Positions 1 to 11,700 of a DNA stretch of 64,000 bases are shown here, one piece after another. The position numbers and the translations under genes are program-made. Where the stretch lies: contig QPMI01000100.1 in NCBI GenBank assembly GCA_004431415.1, forward strand, positions 124,001 through 188,000, given 5' to 3'. Positions within the stretch are counted from its first letter, which is position 1. Each line of letters starts with the position of its first letter. The notes below the pieces were generated by a model. That model was not told where the DNA came from and did no database searches. It saw nothing but the letters and a program-made list of their open reading frames with translations. The DNA comes from Cyanophora paradoxa (taxonomy: Eukaryota > Glaucocystophyceae > Cyanophorales > Cyanophoraceae).

Positions 1-914
1 CAGCCCTCACCCATACTGCCATGGTGAATTTGATGATCCGATGATCCTCTGAGCCTTCCGAAGTTCTACAATTTCACGGGTTTAATTCCAAACGTTTTAA
101 CCAAATGATGAAAGTTCAGCATGCCTTTCAGCCTAGGCCTGCAGCTGGATCGACTACGGGAGTGCAACTAGTACTTGACCGTCGGACAAGTTGAGCATAC
201 ATGCGCATATATGGCCGGGCCTCGGCCTGGCCGCGGGCCGGGCAGAGATTCGGCTGAAAAGAATCTTGAATGTTGAATTCGAATTGGCTCTTCAAGGCTT
301 AGGCTGTGACTCAATGGAGACCCTTCGAATTCAGCATTTCCTCAGGGAGTCAGCCCGAGTCGGGCCTGTCAGCCGCTCATGATCAGCGCTAAAGCATTCC
401 TGTCAGCCGGTGCATGCACTGCAGCTGAGCCTTGAATATTCCTGGCCGCCGGGCGTACGCGTTGATGTGTCTACTGCTTTCTCTCTCAGACTGAGAGTAA
501 AGAGTAGAGAGTAGTAGTGAGAAGACTCTCTCAGTCTCTTCTCAGAGTCTGTCGACGTCAAAGTTGATCACTGAGTCATATGCATGATCATGATGCGCTG
601 TGGCACATGCATGCAACTTGCCGCACTGCGGCAGTGCCAAATTAACAGTAAACTTGACTCAGTAAAAACACACCCGTGGACTGGCCATGGGGTAACAGGC
701 CAGGGTCGACGTCCCCTACCGTAGTACGACAGGAGAGAGAGACTCTGAGAGAGAGAGATCTAGAAAGCAGTAGATCTAGACCGGGTACCGTCGGACGCGA
801 TACGTATACTGGTGGCGGTGTCCCGGGCGGCCTGGCAGTGGAGCTTGAAATTCGAGAGCCGCTGAGCATCATGATCAGGCAGACTCAAGAGATCTAGATG
901 TAGAAGCACTGGGG
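1..914. other. Intergenic region, no gene seen
   Basis: No convincing coding exon was found. The stretch is rich in short palindromes and holds an imperfect CT/GA inverted repeat around 476-552 and a GA-rich simple repeat at about 731-780. The only sizeable open frames lack an ATG start and have no recognisable protein features. Confidence 0.6.
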
Positions 915-923
915 AAAAAAAAA
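915..923 (-). terminator. Pol III terminator of the first tRNA-Val
   Basis: A run of nine A on the plus strand (nine T on the tRNA strand) lies 16 nt beyond the mature 3' end, the usual RNA polymerase III stop signal. The second tRNA copy has an equivalent run of eight. Confidence 0.75.
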
Positions 924-926
924 CAA

Positions 927-1159
927 GCTACGGGGACAATAGCCCGACCGGGAATCGAACCCGGATCTCCGCTGTGTTAAAGCGGTGTACTAGCCGCTAT
1001 ACTATCAGGCCGGTTGGAAGTGCTGACCAACTCAGCCAAGTGATTCTGCAACATCTCTTCTCCACGACACAAAGACGTACGCGTCGGCCGGCTATAGCTA
1101 GCAGCAGCATCGATCGCTGCTCCATACAACCCAACCGCTAGCTGCCGCGGCCAGCCGTG
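927..1159. repeat. Segmental duplication copy 1 (tRNA-Val plus upstream region)
   Basis: About 233 bp is nearly identical to 8355-8587, at a constant offset of 7,428 bp. It covers the whole tRNA-Val gene, a few bases beyond its 3' end and roughly 148 bp upstream of it. The main differences are a cluster of substitutions near 1050-1062. In both places a plus-strand protein gene starts a short distance after the duplicated block. Confidence 0.9.
940..1011 (-). tRNA. tRNA-Val (anticodon AAC)
   Basis: A 72-nt cloverleaf can be folded on the minus strand. The 7-bp acceptor stem runs GGCCTGA to TCGGGCT with two G-U pairs and discriminator A. The D arm is GTAT/GTAC, the anticodon arm is CCGCT-TTAACAC-AGCGG, the variable loop has 4 nt, and the T arm is CCGGG-TTCGATT-CCCGG. 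The anticodon AAC reads valine codons, presumably after conversion of A34 to inosine. No intron and no encoded CCA are present. The internal TTCGATT B-box and the downstream T-run support Pol III transcription. Confidence 0.95.
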
Positions 1160-1394
1160 CGCGCTCTCGAATCAGCGCCTTGCCTGGAGTACTTCCCGTC
1201 TGGCTTGTGTCTTGAGCAAGGCGGTCCACACAGCGAATTGCTGGCCTCAAGAGCGCACGTAGCTAAAGGCTAGCTAGATCTCCTAGGCGCACGCGCGACT
1301 GCTTCGGACCGGGGGACGCCAGCATTGGAGCAAGCCACGCGCGCCACGCGTGCTGGAAAAGAGATGAAGAGTACCAGTATCTAGGAGCAAAGCT
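1012..1394. promoter_or_regulatory. Divergent intergenic region between tRNA-Val and the kelch gene
   Basis: This 383-bp stretch separates the tRNA 5' end from the ATG of the kelch gene. Its first 148 bp belong to the duplicated block also found upstream of ValRS. No coding signal is visible. It must hold the 5' flank of the tRNA and the promoter and 5'UTR of the kelch gene, but no specific elements could be assigned. Confidence 0.4.
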
Positions 1395-4300
1395 ATGACG
1401 TCTTCGCCCAGCACCGCGCTGGTGCGGGGACTGCGTGCGCGTACGCGAGAGCCAGATGCATCAAGACTGCTCCTCGCCTTCGCCTTCATTCTCCTGGGGA
1501 GCCCATCAGTGAATGCAACGCCTCCAAAGATCGAGCTCATCACGAGGCTAGAAGATGGACAGTACTCGAATGCGATTCGGCTTTCGTGGACTGTGCCAGC
1601 GACGGGCATTAATTACATATATAACGTGCTGGTGAGTGCGTGACTTTCTTGTATGCTTTCTCTGTCTCACTGGCCGACAGGGTCGCTTTACGCCAGCGGC
1701 AGGAGGCGCTGTCGCTTTCGATGCGAACACCACCAGCAACTTCTTTACACGAACGGGCCTGCAGCCTGGCACGCAGTTTCAGGTGACAGTGCGGGCAATC
1801 GATCTCACTGATGTCGATCCCGTGCGTTATGTTCCAATAGCGATTTGTGGTTGCCAAATTCTTGACCAGAATTACGTTTTTCAGGTTGGCCCGTGGTCTC
1901 CACCAGCTATCTCCTCAACTCGTGCTGGTGAGTGCCAGGCACGCCTGCAGGCCAGTTATCCAACACGTCAAACCTTCTATTCTCGCAGGCGGAAGCTTCA
2001 CATTAACTGTCTCATCCATCAGTCCGTCTATCGGCCCCTTGGAAGGCAACACCACTGTTGATTTCACTTTCAGCGTGGGCACATTCGACATATCCACGTG
2101 AGGCACATTGTTTTCTTCAAGTGCATACAATTCGTAACACGGTCGCTTGTGCATTTTCAGAATCGTTCCTGCTGTGATTGTGACCTTCACGTTCTCCGAC
2201 AACACGAAGTCTGATGTCTCGGGCACCTGGATCAGCGCATCCCAATTTTCGGTAAACACTCCACCAAATGCGATTCCTGGAGAAGCAAAGTTAGCAGTAT
2301 CCATCGATGCAAGACAAACATTCCCGACAACTGTTGTCTTCCGTTACTACGGTTTGTATGTGACATTATCCTGTGTATGTTCAACTGAGCTTGGGCCTGA
2401 CAGTTTCCCCAAACGTGACGAGAGTCCTTCCTCCTCCTGGAGTCACGATGAGAGCTCTTAGCCAGTTCATCATTGAGGGTGTGGGATTCTTTGATCCTGG
2501 TGCAAATCTTATCCGCAACAGGTGGGTGCCCAGTCCCGCTCTTGCCACCAACTGAAACTGATCTATCTGTAAAGGTATCGATACCCATCTCAAAAGGTCT
2601 CGGATGCTGGGCTGTGTGATTTTATGAGCACAACACAGCTGCGCTGCTTTTCTCCAGCAGCGGAAACGCCTGGGGATCTGGCGGTTGAGATCAGCTTCAA
2701 TGCCCAGCAGTTCAGCAATGGAACAGTGTCACTGAATGTTTGGGACAGCTCTCGAGCACCCATCGTAACTTCTGTCTTCCCTGGTGTGGGTCGCCTTGAA
2801 GGAGGCCTTCTGGTCACTGTCACTGGAACAAACTTCGGAGCAACTGGCGGAATCAATCGATGCAAGGTGCATGTGAAGCCTTTGTGCGCTTTTCTATATC
2901 TCCTGACAGTCCTCTTCCGACCAGTTTGGAGACCAAGTGTGTCCAATCTGCCTTCGTCCTTGTCAAATATGTCCTGCCTTTTTGAAATTGCTTGTATTCG
3001 TAGGTCTCGCCTGCAACATGGATATCATCAACTCGTCTGACATGCTCAACGCCCAAGAACTACCCCACTGCTGGAATGGCTTCTCTTGAAGGTAAACACA
3101 ATGACTGCTTCCAAGTTCTTGTTTCAAGCCTCAAGTTCCCGCAGTCTCCAATGGCGACCTGCACACTGATGGCTCTGAGTTGTACAGCTCCAGTGGGGTA
3201 CTGTTCGGGTTTGGTATGCATGCTCCTGCCTTGTTGGCGTTCGGGCTCTTACTTAATACTTTTCCAATGCAGCCCCCAAAATGAATCCTTTATTGAGTGC
3301 TCTTACCGGAACTGGACTGACTGGTTCCACTGCTGGAGAGTATGGTCAATTCAGAATCGTGGCAGTCGACAATGAGGTGAGCATGAGCGCATGAAAGTCG
3401 AATTGAAGTTAAAGTGGCTGCAGGGGCAACCAATTATTATTGGCGGAGAGCAATTTTTAATTCTTGTGATGAGTTATCCTGTGAATTCCTCAACACCCAC
3501 TGTGTTTTATGGAGACTTCATGGACATGCGGTTGGTCCTCTGCGTGCTTCGCGTTCTCTGTCTCATAGACCTGATCCGAGGCACTTCGTTCTGAAGAAAC
3601 GGCACGTATCTTGCTCAATACCGCACCACAATAGCTGGCGTTTCACTCCTTCGGATCTACAATGCTTTGGATGATCTCGCTGCATCTCCAGTGGCCCCAA
3701 CAGCAGCATCTGTTGTTCAGGAATTCGGTTCTGCTTTCGATTCCAAGTCGGCAACAATTCCAGCATCAGCACGCCTTGTTCAAGTTGGAGCAGACAGACG
3801 TGTCACAATTGTGCCGAGTGCGTCAGTTTTCTTCTCCCGTCCACACTGAAGTGTGCAGTCTTCATTCTTGTATTGCAGATATTGTCGGAATCGGAAGCTC
3901 GGTATTTGGAGATGGGCTGGCAACTGGGAGAGTAAATATCCTGCGCAACTTCACTATTCAGACACGAGACACATTTGGAAACCTAAGGCCTGCAACAGAT
4001 AATGGCAAGGACACGTGCGTACTTCCGGCATAGAGATGTTTGAGCTCTTTTCTCACTATCCATGCTTAGGTTTCTCGTCCGCATGGTTTGTGGTGCGGCA
4101 GAGTACTTTCCAACTGTCAAATTTGTCTTTGGAGGACTGTACTCTGTCACATACAAGATCAGTCGTATGGGCATCTACCAGACTCATATTGCGCTGAACT
4201 CATTCGAGAATCCAATCAAGGGGAGCCCTTTCACAACTGAGATCTATGCCCGTATGTGATGCTCCCTCTCTTCTGCCGAATTTTCAAGAGACAGTAACTT

Positions 4301-5894
4301 GGATTGCAGAGACAAACTCTTGGACACGCATGACAACCAAAAACACGCCACCAGCACGCAGTGGACACTCGTCTGTTGTCCTTGACAAGACAAAGATGTG
4401 CATTTTTGGCGGTTGGACAATGGATGACATCTGGTGCTACGACCTCAGTAAGTTTTGCTCATTGGTCGCATTCAAAGAAATTAACTCTTTTCCAGCAACG
4501 GATGAATGGAGCGAACTGTCTCAATTGCCTTACTATCAGGAGATGCAGACCGTGGCTTATAAGCGAGGTTCCCACTCAGCTCTTGTCTGGAACAACCAAA
4601 TGTATGTCTTTGGTGGTCATCTGGGCTATGTGTCGTTCGTATACCACCCCCTTCAACCTTTTGTTTACCACCCCCTTCAACTACGCTGACCCTAACACAA
4701 AACGTGCACAGGGCCACACAGTTTGAGATGACTGAGAAGGGCACAACAATGCGGGATGCAACCAATAGCACTGTGCAGCTGCGCATTGTGCAAAACGACC
4801 TATGGGTCTACAACTTCAGTGAGTAACCAAAGATTCATCCATGTGTTCGTTGATTAACCCAAGAACAGCCACCGACCGGAAGAATGGGACGTGGACCCGC
4901 CGCTGGCCTCGGAATGCAGATGACCCGGTCAATGGCCCCCTCCCAGCACCTCGCCATGGACATGCGTCCGCCATACTGGACAGCGGCAAAATTATCATTT
5001 TTGGTGGCCGGGGCTCAGGCTTCACATCAGAAATGAATGACACTTGGGAGTACGACATTGGTGCCCCCTGTTTCCTTTTAACCACAATTCCACAAGAATT
5101 CACCCCATTTTCCAGAGTCTAATCGATGGAGAGAGCTCCGCTGCTCGTTGAATGACACACGATACCCAGTCAAGAAAGTCAGTGGTGCTTCCATGTCCGT
5201 GATTGGCAAGAGAAAGGTATTGGTGTATGGGGGGCACACAACGGAGAATATTGCAGGAAGCAGAATCTCGTCAGAACTGTACATGTTGGACTTGGGTGTG
5301 CATTTTCGGGTCACAACCTCGTCTCACTCACTGATCATTAGTTCTTGCAGACCTCTGCGTATGGTACCGCATGCAGCAACCCGCAGCCGGCTCTTCGAAC
5401 CGGCCCAAAGCTCTTTATCATCATGCGACTGTGACCTATCATCTTGACACAAAGTATCCAAAGATGGTCCTTTTTGGGGGATCATTTGGTGTCACAAATG
5501 ACACGAAGGAACTCTGGTTGTATGAGCACTGTATGTTTCCTGATCTGGTCATGAATCTGAGTTGGCTGACAGGCAATCTGCAGGCGGAGGCACGTATGGT
5601 GTGTGGGCTCCTCTCTCTCCAGTACCAGATGCGGGAGCAGAGGACGAGACAGGACGCTATAAGCCAGCTTATGGACCTCCATCTGAGAGACACAAGCACT
5701 CTCTTGTGCTAGCAGAGCTTCTCGGACCCAAAATTCTTCTTTTTGGCGCCTACACGTATTCCGGTGAGCAATGTCCAATTGAATCATTGCTCCAATCTGC
5801 TGACCTGACCGCGTCCTCAGTTCAAGCAAACGACATCTGGGCATTCACGCCTGATGACCGAGAATCATATGGGTGCAAGGATCAGGGCTATTGA
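1395..5894 (+). CDS. Secreted FN3 / IPT-TIG / filamin-repeat / kelch-repeat protein
   Basis: Multi-exon gene, roughly 1,000 residues. The ATG at 1395 opens a basic N-terminus followed by a hydrophobic core (LLLAFAFILLGSPSVNA), which fits a signal peptide. Exons 1-2 (to about 1820) give a fibronectin type III-like domain ending LQPGTQFQVTVRAID. About 1990-2870 encodes two or three IPT/TIG-like domains (for example VFPGVGRLEGGLLVTVTG). About 3890-4255 resembles a filamin repeat (FTIQTRDTFGNLRPATD, then FENPIKGSPFTTEIYA). From 4300 to 5860 come kelch repeats with HSSVVL, IFGG and NDTWEYDI motifs, enough for a beta-propeller. The stop is TGA at 5892. Introns are 45-65 nt, GT-AG, for example 1632-1680. 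The role is probably extracellular or surface recognition or adhesion. The fold assignment is good; the function is unknown. Confidence 0.8.
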
Positions 5895-6861
5895 TCGCTT
5901 TGTGGACTGGTGTCTGGCGCACAGATGTAGAGTCATGTAGAAGCACAGTTTCTCAGATCTGTTTATTTTACTATAGCTAGTCAGAATATGAGCTTCATGT
6001 ACAGTATACTAGGCTAGTAAGACACTATTAGCAACCAAACGACAAACAAAAAAAAGAGGCAGCGCAGTGATCACAAGGCTCCGAGGCTCTGCATGCACAG
6101 CTGCAGCTGCCAGATGCACTCAACTGTCAGTGTCGACATCAGAATCATTGAATCATGATGCATATGAGTCTCGAGATCTAAGAAGGCCCGGGCGGCCTAG
6201 GCAGCCCGGTCTGCATATGCATGCGCAGCCTGGCAGACCGTCGGAGTCTGTGACTCATGATATCGATCAGTGGATCGCCGAGTCGCAGTCTGATATATCG
6301 ATCATGAGATCATCATCGGATCTCAGAGCCTAGATATCTATATATAGCTATAGCTATATAGCTGCTGCAGCTGGGCATGAGCCCGCCGCGCGGCCCCACC
6401 GGCATGTGGCTGTCACAGTGTGCATGTGGCCAGTGCGTGTGAGCGATCGATATCAAATTAAAGAGCGATCGAGATCCAGAAAAGAGTGTGTGCGTGTGAG
6501 GCTCATGTGATCTCGAGAGAGCGATCAAAAGGCTCATGTGATCTCGCGATCGAGAGAGAGGACGCCAGAAGCCAGAGGGCATGCGCAACCAAGCCAGAGG
6601 GCATGCGCAGGGCATGTGAGAAAAAAAAACGAGTCTTGTCCGTGCATGTTAACGTTGCATGCGCATGCAAGCGCTAGCCTTGAAATTCAACGGTTGCAAC
6701 ACCGAGTTCCATGACCTTACAGTGCCAGCACGCCTTGCTCGCCTTCCACGACTGGTCGAGCGTTGGGCACGACGCTGCTGCACGTACGTCTCTCGGAGTC
6801 TGTCTTCATGCACGTTCCTGCATTCCTAAAGAGTCTCGTTCTTCAATCTGATCGCACGCGC
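5895..6861. other. Intergenic region, palindrome-rich
   Basis: No supported exon. It contains dense short palindromes, alternating TATA/AGCTAT words near 6340-6365, and a local repetition around 6486-6615 of segments carrying GATCTCGAGAGA-like and GAGGGCATGCGCA-like words. Some of it is presumably 3'UTR of the kelch gene and 5' flank of the next gene. Confidence 0.5.
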
Positions 6862-8007
6862 ATGTTTTGCTCTAGATCTTTCCGAAAGTTCGAATTTGTT
6901 TTCGACTACATGTTCCTCGTGCAGCTTCGATTTCGCACGATCCCGGCACGCCGTGGTCATTAGCTGCAAATGTGGCATCAGCGACGTCGACGGAGGTTGT
7001 AGTCCGGAGAAGTCCGCTTGCCGCTCTGCGTTCTGCCGACGCTGCATCTCTGGGATTGCGGACGGTGCCCGAGAACGAGTTAGGGCCACGCTCGGAGTGG
7101 ATGGAACTAGTACAGTGCCGCGAGTGCAGAAGGAGCTGCGGGACTCCTTTTATCGATGCAAACCCTTGGTGCGTGCTGTGGAGGGGGAGTGGACTTGCTT
7201 GCATTTGGAAAACAAATTGCAGCTCACTGACCATAAAGGCACTTGCGGCAGGCGAACTTCCAGAATTGCTTGTTCGTGCAAGAGCACGTATTCTATGTGC
7301 AGCAGGACCCCCTCGAGGGCGATGGAGCATGCGCAATCTGTGGAGCTGTGCGTTCCTTATTGTTGCTAAACGTGGCCAGAGCTTCGCTGAACGCTTTGCG
7401 CGAGCAGGTTTTTGGCAAGTCATACGATCTGCAACTTAACGATGGAGTGGCTGTGACCTGCACGGTTTGTGGGCACTCGGCGTGCATTGTATGCTTGACA
7501 ACTGCTTGCTCTGATCAAGAGATGAAGGTGCTTAGAATTGATTTAAAATATGATTTTATAATGCTTATCAGTCAGGACATGTCCAGAATAAAGCTCGTGC
7601 ACGTTATCGGGAAGCTGTTGGTGCACCCTCTATTTCTTTCGCAGGGTTCTCAGTGGGACAGGTATTGCAATCCAAGCGCATCACTTAGTAACTAACTCAA
7701 AACTCATAACTCATTACTCATAACCCCACTCATAATTCATCAGGCACAGCTTGGACCGCATCGCCAGCCGCAGGCTCTAGGAGTATCAAATCCACCGGTC
7801 CTCCACAGTTGCGAAGACAAAGTCGTTCCCGAAGCCACATTCTCGCCTGAAGCAGAGGCTGAAAAGGAAGCTGTGCGGGAAGCTGTTCGGAGAGCAGACC
7901 GCGAACACTTTCGAAGGCAGACCATTCTCCGAGATCAGGCAGAGGCAGAAGCTATCGACCGTGCGGCACATCACTGTATAAGAGGCTGTATTTGCGCACA
8001 GATGTGA
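6862..8007 (+). CDS. Hypothetical Cys-rich, probably zinc-binding protein
   Basis: I do not recognise the family. Exon-like stretches connect through GT-AG introns (about 7171-7253, 7529-7644, 7663-7743). The clearest parts are a CxxC pair (LVQCRECRRSCGTPF, about 7110-7155), then DGACAICGAV (about 7322), then VTCTVCGHSACIVCL (about 7453-7497). This spacing of Cys and His pairs resembles a RING/PHD-like or zinc-ribbon fold. The last exon (7744-8007) encodes an acidic/basic helix rich in Glu, Ala and Arg, ending at TGA 8005-8007. The start is uncertain: the ATG at 6862 is one candidate and the first exon could not be resolved. A zinc-binding regulatory or ubiquitin-ligase role is possible but unproven. 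Confidence 0.4.
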
Positions 8008-8342
8008 CTAAATTAATGTGACTGCGTTTTCCGGATGTGCCGATGTGCACGTGGCACCCCTTCAGCTAGCTAGGCCTGCCATGCCAGTGTCCAGGCTAGG
8101 CCTGCAAAAGCCTTGAACTTGAAGCTCAAGCTCGAGCCCACAGCTGGCCGGCATGTACGTATATACATGTGCATGCGCACGTGGCACCCCTAGCTAGCTA
8201 TAGCTATATATAGACGTTGCATATGCATGTGGCACCCCTAGCTAGGCCTGGCCATGGCCCATGCCAGTGTCCAGTGCAGTGCCACGGTGCCACGAACCAG
8301 TGGTCCAGTGCAGAAGCCTTGAAGCTCGAGGGCGAAGTCGAG
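8008..8342. other. Intergenic region with repeated words
   Basis: No gene seen. It holds three copies of a CACGTGGCACCCCT-like / GTGGCACCCCTAGCTA word (about 8048, 8178, 8228), each preceded by GCATGTGCATGCGC-like alternating purine-pyrimidine sequence, and runs of CTAGCTAGG. Confidence 0.5.
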
Positions 8343-8350
8343 AAAAAAAA
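8343..8350 (-). terminator. Pol III terminator of the second tRNA-Val
   Basis: Eight A on the plus strand (T8 on the tRNA strand), 17 nt past the 3' end of the second tRNA-Val. Confidence 0.7.
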
Positions 8351-8354
8351 GCAG

Positions 8355-8587
8355 GCTACGGGGACAATAGCCCGACCGGGAATCGAACCCGGATCTCCGC
8401 TGTGTTAAAGCGGTGTACTAGCCGCTATACTATCAGGCCGGTTGGAAGTGCTGACCAACTCAGCCAAGTGATTCTGCTGCTTCTCCTTTCCACGACACAA
8501 AGACGTACGCGTCGGCCGGCTATAGCTAGCAGCAGCATCGATCGCTGCTCCATACAACCCAACCGCTAGCTGCCGCGGCCAGCCGTG
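8355..8587. repeat. Segmental duplication copy 2 (tRNA-Val plus upstream region)
   Basis: Near-identical partner of 927-1159. Here the duplicated upstream region sits immediately before the valyl-tRNA synthetase gene, so it may form part of its promoter. Confidence 0.9.
8368..8439 (-). tRNA. tRNA-Val (anticodon AAC), second copy
   Basis: Identical over its 72 nt to the tRNA at 940-1011: same acceptor, D, anticodon (TTAACAC loop) and T arms. It is transcribed away from the ValRS gene, whose ATG lies 287 bp from the tRNA 5' end. Confidence 0.95.
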
Positions 8588-8726
8588 TGCGCTCGTCCGA
8601 CTCGATTGCGCCCAGCTCGTCTACCCCCAGAGATTTTGTCTAGTTCAGGAGGCTGCGTTGCAGCTGCGCGCCAAGCTCGGCCAGAAGATCGCAGCCACGG
8701 CCGCGCTGCGCGCCGCAATCGCTGGG

Positions 8727-11700
8727 ATGTCGACCTCGTTCGCCGGACCGGCGGTGCTGCCCGGAGCGGCGAAGCGTATGCCGGTTGCGCTGAGGCCGTT
8801 TGTCGTCGCATCGGCACCGCTGCCAGCAGCTAGCAACAGCGAGAGCGCCGTGCGTACGCGCTCGCAGTTCCTCGGCAAGGCGCTGGCTCGCCAGCAGCGC
8901 GTTGCGTGCTTCAGCGGCCCGCGCCGTCGCCCGGAGTTTTTAGATTGGGGAAGGAATGCGCTTCATGTGCGCGCATCGAACGTCGCGGAGAGCAAGCCCA
9001 GCGGTGCGCGCCAATCTCGCGTCTTGATTGCGTTGGCGCTCATGCCGAGCGGCCAGCAGCTGCGCCTGGGAGCGAGATTCCGAGTACGTTCGACCCCTCC
9101 TCGGTCGAGGAACGCCTGTACAAGTTCTGGGAGGAGAGCGGCTTCTTTACCCCGACCCCCGACCCAAGCAAGGCGCCATATGTGATCGCAATGCCGCCCC
9201 CCAACGTCACCGGCGCGCTCCACATGGGTCACGCCATGTTTGTGACGCTCCAGGACATTCTCACGCGGTTCGTGCCTGCTTGCCCGCACCGACTCTCTGA
9301 AGTCCTCACGCGCGCGCGCGTTAGATACAAGCGCATGCAGGGCACTCCGACGCTCTGGCTCCCCGGCACGGACCACGCCGGTATAGCTACACAGCTTCTT
9401 GTTGAGCGCTGGCTCGCGGCGGAGGAGAAGATCAAGCGCCAGGAAATCGGACGGGAGGAGTTCGTCAAGCGCGTGTGGGAGTGGAAAGAGAAGTGCGCCG
9501 CGCGTGATTTCAACTTTAGCCGCAGCAGCGTTATATCTACCTGTGCTATCTCTGCTACAGAGCTGATATTTTTTGCGTTGATAGTCGCCCATTCGCATCC
9601 CATCTTCCGCATCAAATATTGTTTTCGAAGTCTCAACTTTGCACGCGCGCAGGTATGGCGGAACGATCACCGGGCAGCTGCGCCGGCTTGGCGCCTCCTG
9701 TGATTGGAGCAGGGAGAAGTTCACTCTTGATAAGGACCTAAGTGAGGCAGTCATCGAGTCATTCGTTCGGCTTCATGAGGACGGCCTCATCTATCGTTCC
9801 ACCTACCTCGTCAACTGGTCGCCGAATCTCCAGACTGCCGTGTCGGATCTAGAGGTCGAATATTCGGAAGAACCTGGCACTCTCTACACCTTCAAGTACC
9901 CACTGAAGGTCTGATGAAGCATCCCAGGAAGGCACCGAATTCGCAACTTATGTTTCCCTCAGGACTCTGACGAGTTTATCCCGGTTGCGACCACTCGCCC
10001 TGAGACGATCCTTGGCGATACAGCTGTTGCTGTTCACCCTGAGGACCCGCGGTACAAGAAGTACATCGGCAAGATGCTTGTTGTGCCTCTCATTGGCCGC
10101 GAGGTGCTTCATCCTTCTTTCCTCTTCTAATTCGCAACCTTGCTCATTGTTCCCTGCAAACTCAGATCCCTGTGATTGCGGATACCTACGTGGATCGCGA
10201 GTTCGGCACTGGCGCACTGAAAATCACACCTGGCCACGACCCGAATGACTATGACATCGGCAAGAAGCACAACCTGCCCATCATCAACATTATGAATAAG
10301 GACGCCACCCTGAACGAAAATGGAGGTTCATCTCTTCCCCCGAGCTTTCCAGTGCATCGCTCGTTGTATTGAGTGATCCTGTGCAGGCAAATTCGCGGGG
10401 AAGGAGCGCTTTGAGGTCCGCAAAGAGCTGTGGGCTGACATGGAGAAGCTTGGATTGACGATCAAGACTGAGCCTCATACGCTTCGGTTAGCAGTCTCAC
10501 CCCTTTTGAAGGAGTCGAGCCAGTCGCTGACTTGAGCATAATCTCGTTTTCTCCAGGGTTCCCCGCTCGCAGCGCGGTGGTGAGGTGATCGAGCCGATGG
10601 TCAGCACTCAGTGGTTTGTGCGCATGGAGCCCCTCGCCAAGCCTGCCTTGGAAGCTGTTCGCACTGGTGACATCAAGATTGTGCCCGAGCGCTTCGAGAA
10701 GATTTACTTCAACTGGCTTGAGAACATTCGGGACTGGTGTATCTCGCGGCAGCTCTGGTGGGGCCACAGGATCCCTGTGTGGTATGTGAAGGGTCAGAAA
10801 GGCGATGATGGCGAAGAGCCCTTCGTCGTTGCACGCACGGAGGAAGCAGCTTACGAGAAGGCGAGGGAGAAGTATGGCAAGGATGTCGTTCTGGAGCAGG
10901 ATCCTGATGTGCTCGATACCTGGTTCTCCTCTGGCCTGTGGCCATTCTCTACTCTCGGCTGGCCGAATGAGAAATCGGAGGATTTCTATTTCTACCCAAC
11001 GGCTGTTATGGAGACTGGCTACGACATTCTGTTCTTCTGGGTTGCCAGGATGATTATGACAGGCATCTATTTCACGGGGAAGTCTCCTTTCAAGGTTCAT
11101 GAGGTCTTCTCATATCATTTGCTGGGACTTACTTGGGAGCAGATTGTCTACCTTCACGGACTTGTTCGTGATTCTCAGGGCCGCAAAATGTCGAAGACGC
11201 TCGGCAACGTTATCGATCCGCTGGATGTCATGAAGGACTTTGGCACTGACTCCCTGCGCTTCACTCTTGCAACCTCCAACACCCCTGGCCAGGTCTGCCA
11301 CAGTGTTGTTGTTCAGGCCAGTTTCTCTCTTCTGAACATGTCCACAGGATGTAAACCTGTCGCTCGAGCGTGTGGAGTCGAACCGCAACTTTGCCAACAA
11401 GGTTTGACCTCGGACACCTTTCATGCAAATGCAATGCTTACCTCAGGATGCTGCAGATGTGGAATGCAGGGCGTTTTGTTCTTAGCGACTTGGCAAAGGC
11501 ATCACAGGAAGAGCTATCAGAGATCCAGGCTTTGATTGAGAAGCATACCGACAAGAAATATGTTGATAGCCTCGCACTGCCCGAGCGGTGGATCATCTCA
11601 CGGCTGCACACGCTTGTGGATGAGGTTTCAGAGAACCTCGATGCTCTGTCCATGGGAGAGGCTGGTCGCTCGCTCTACGGTATGTGACTGATACTGGCAT

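Noticed and set aside
191-382. Small open frame near the left edge
   Set aside because: It begins with TTG, has no coding features and lies in palindrome-rich intergenic DNA.
6862-8007. Sec23/Sec24-type zinc finger identity for the Cys-rich protein
   Set aside because: The first CxxC pair and a following PF look similar, but the second pair, its spacing and the rest of the protein do not fit, so no family is claimed.
11095-11144. Extra ValRS residues [15 protein letters not shown]
   Set aside because: This in-frame 48-nt stretch has GT...CAG borders and no counterpart in ValRS between the SPFK and VYLHG segments, so it is treated as an intron.
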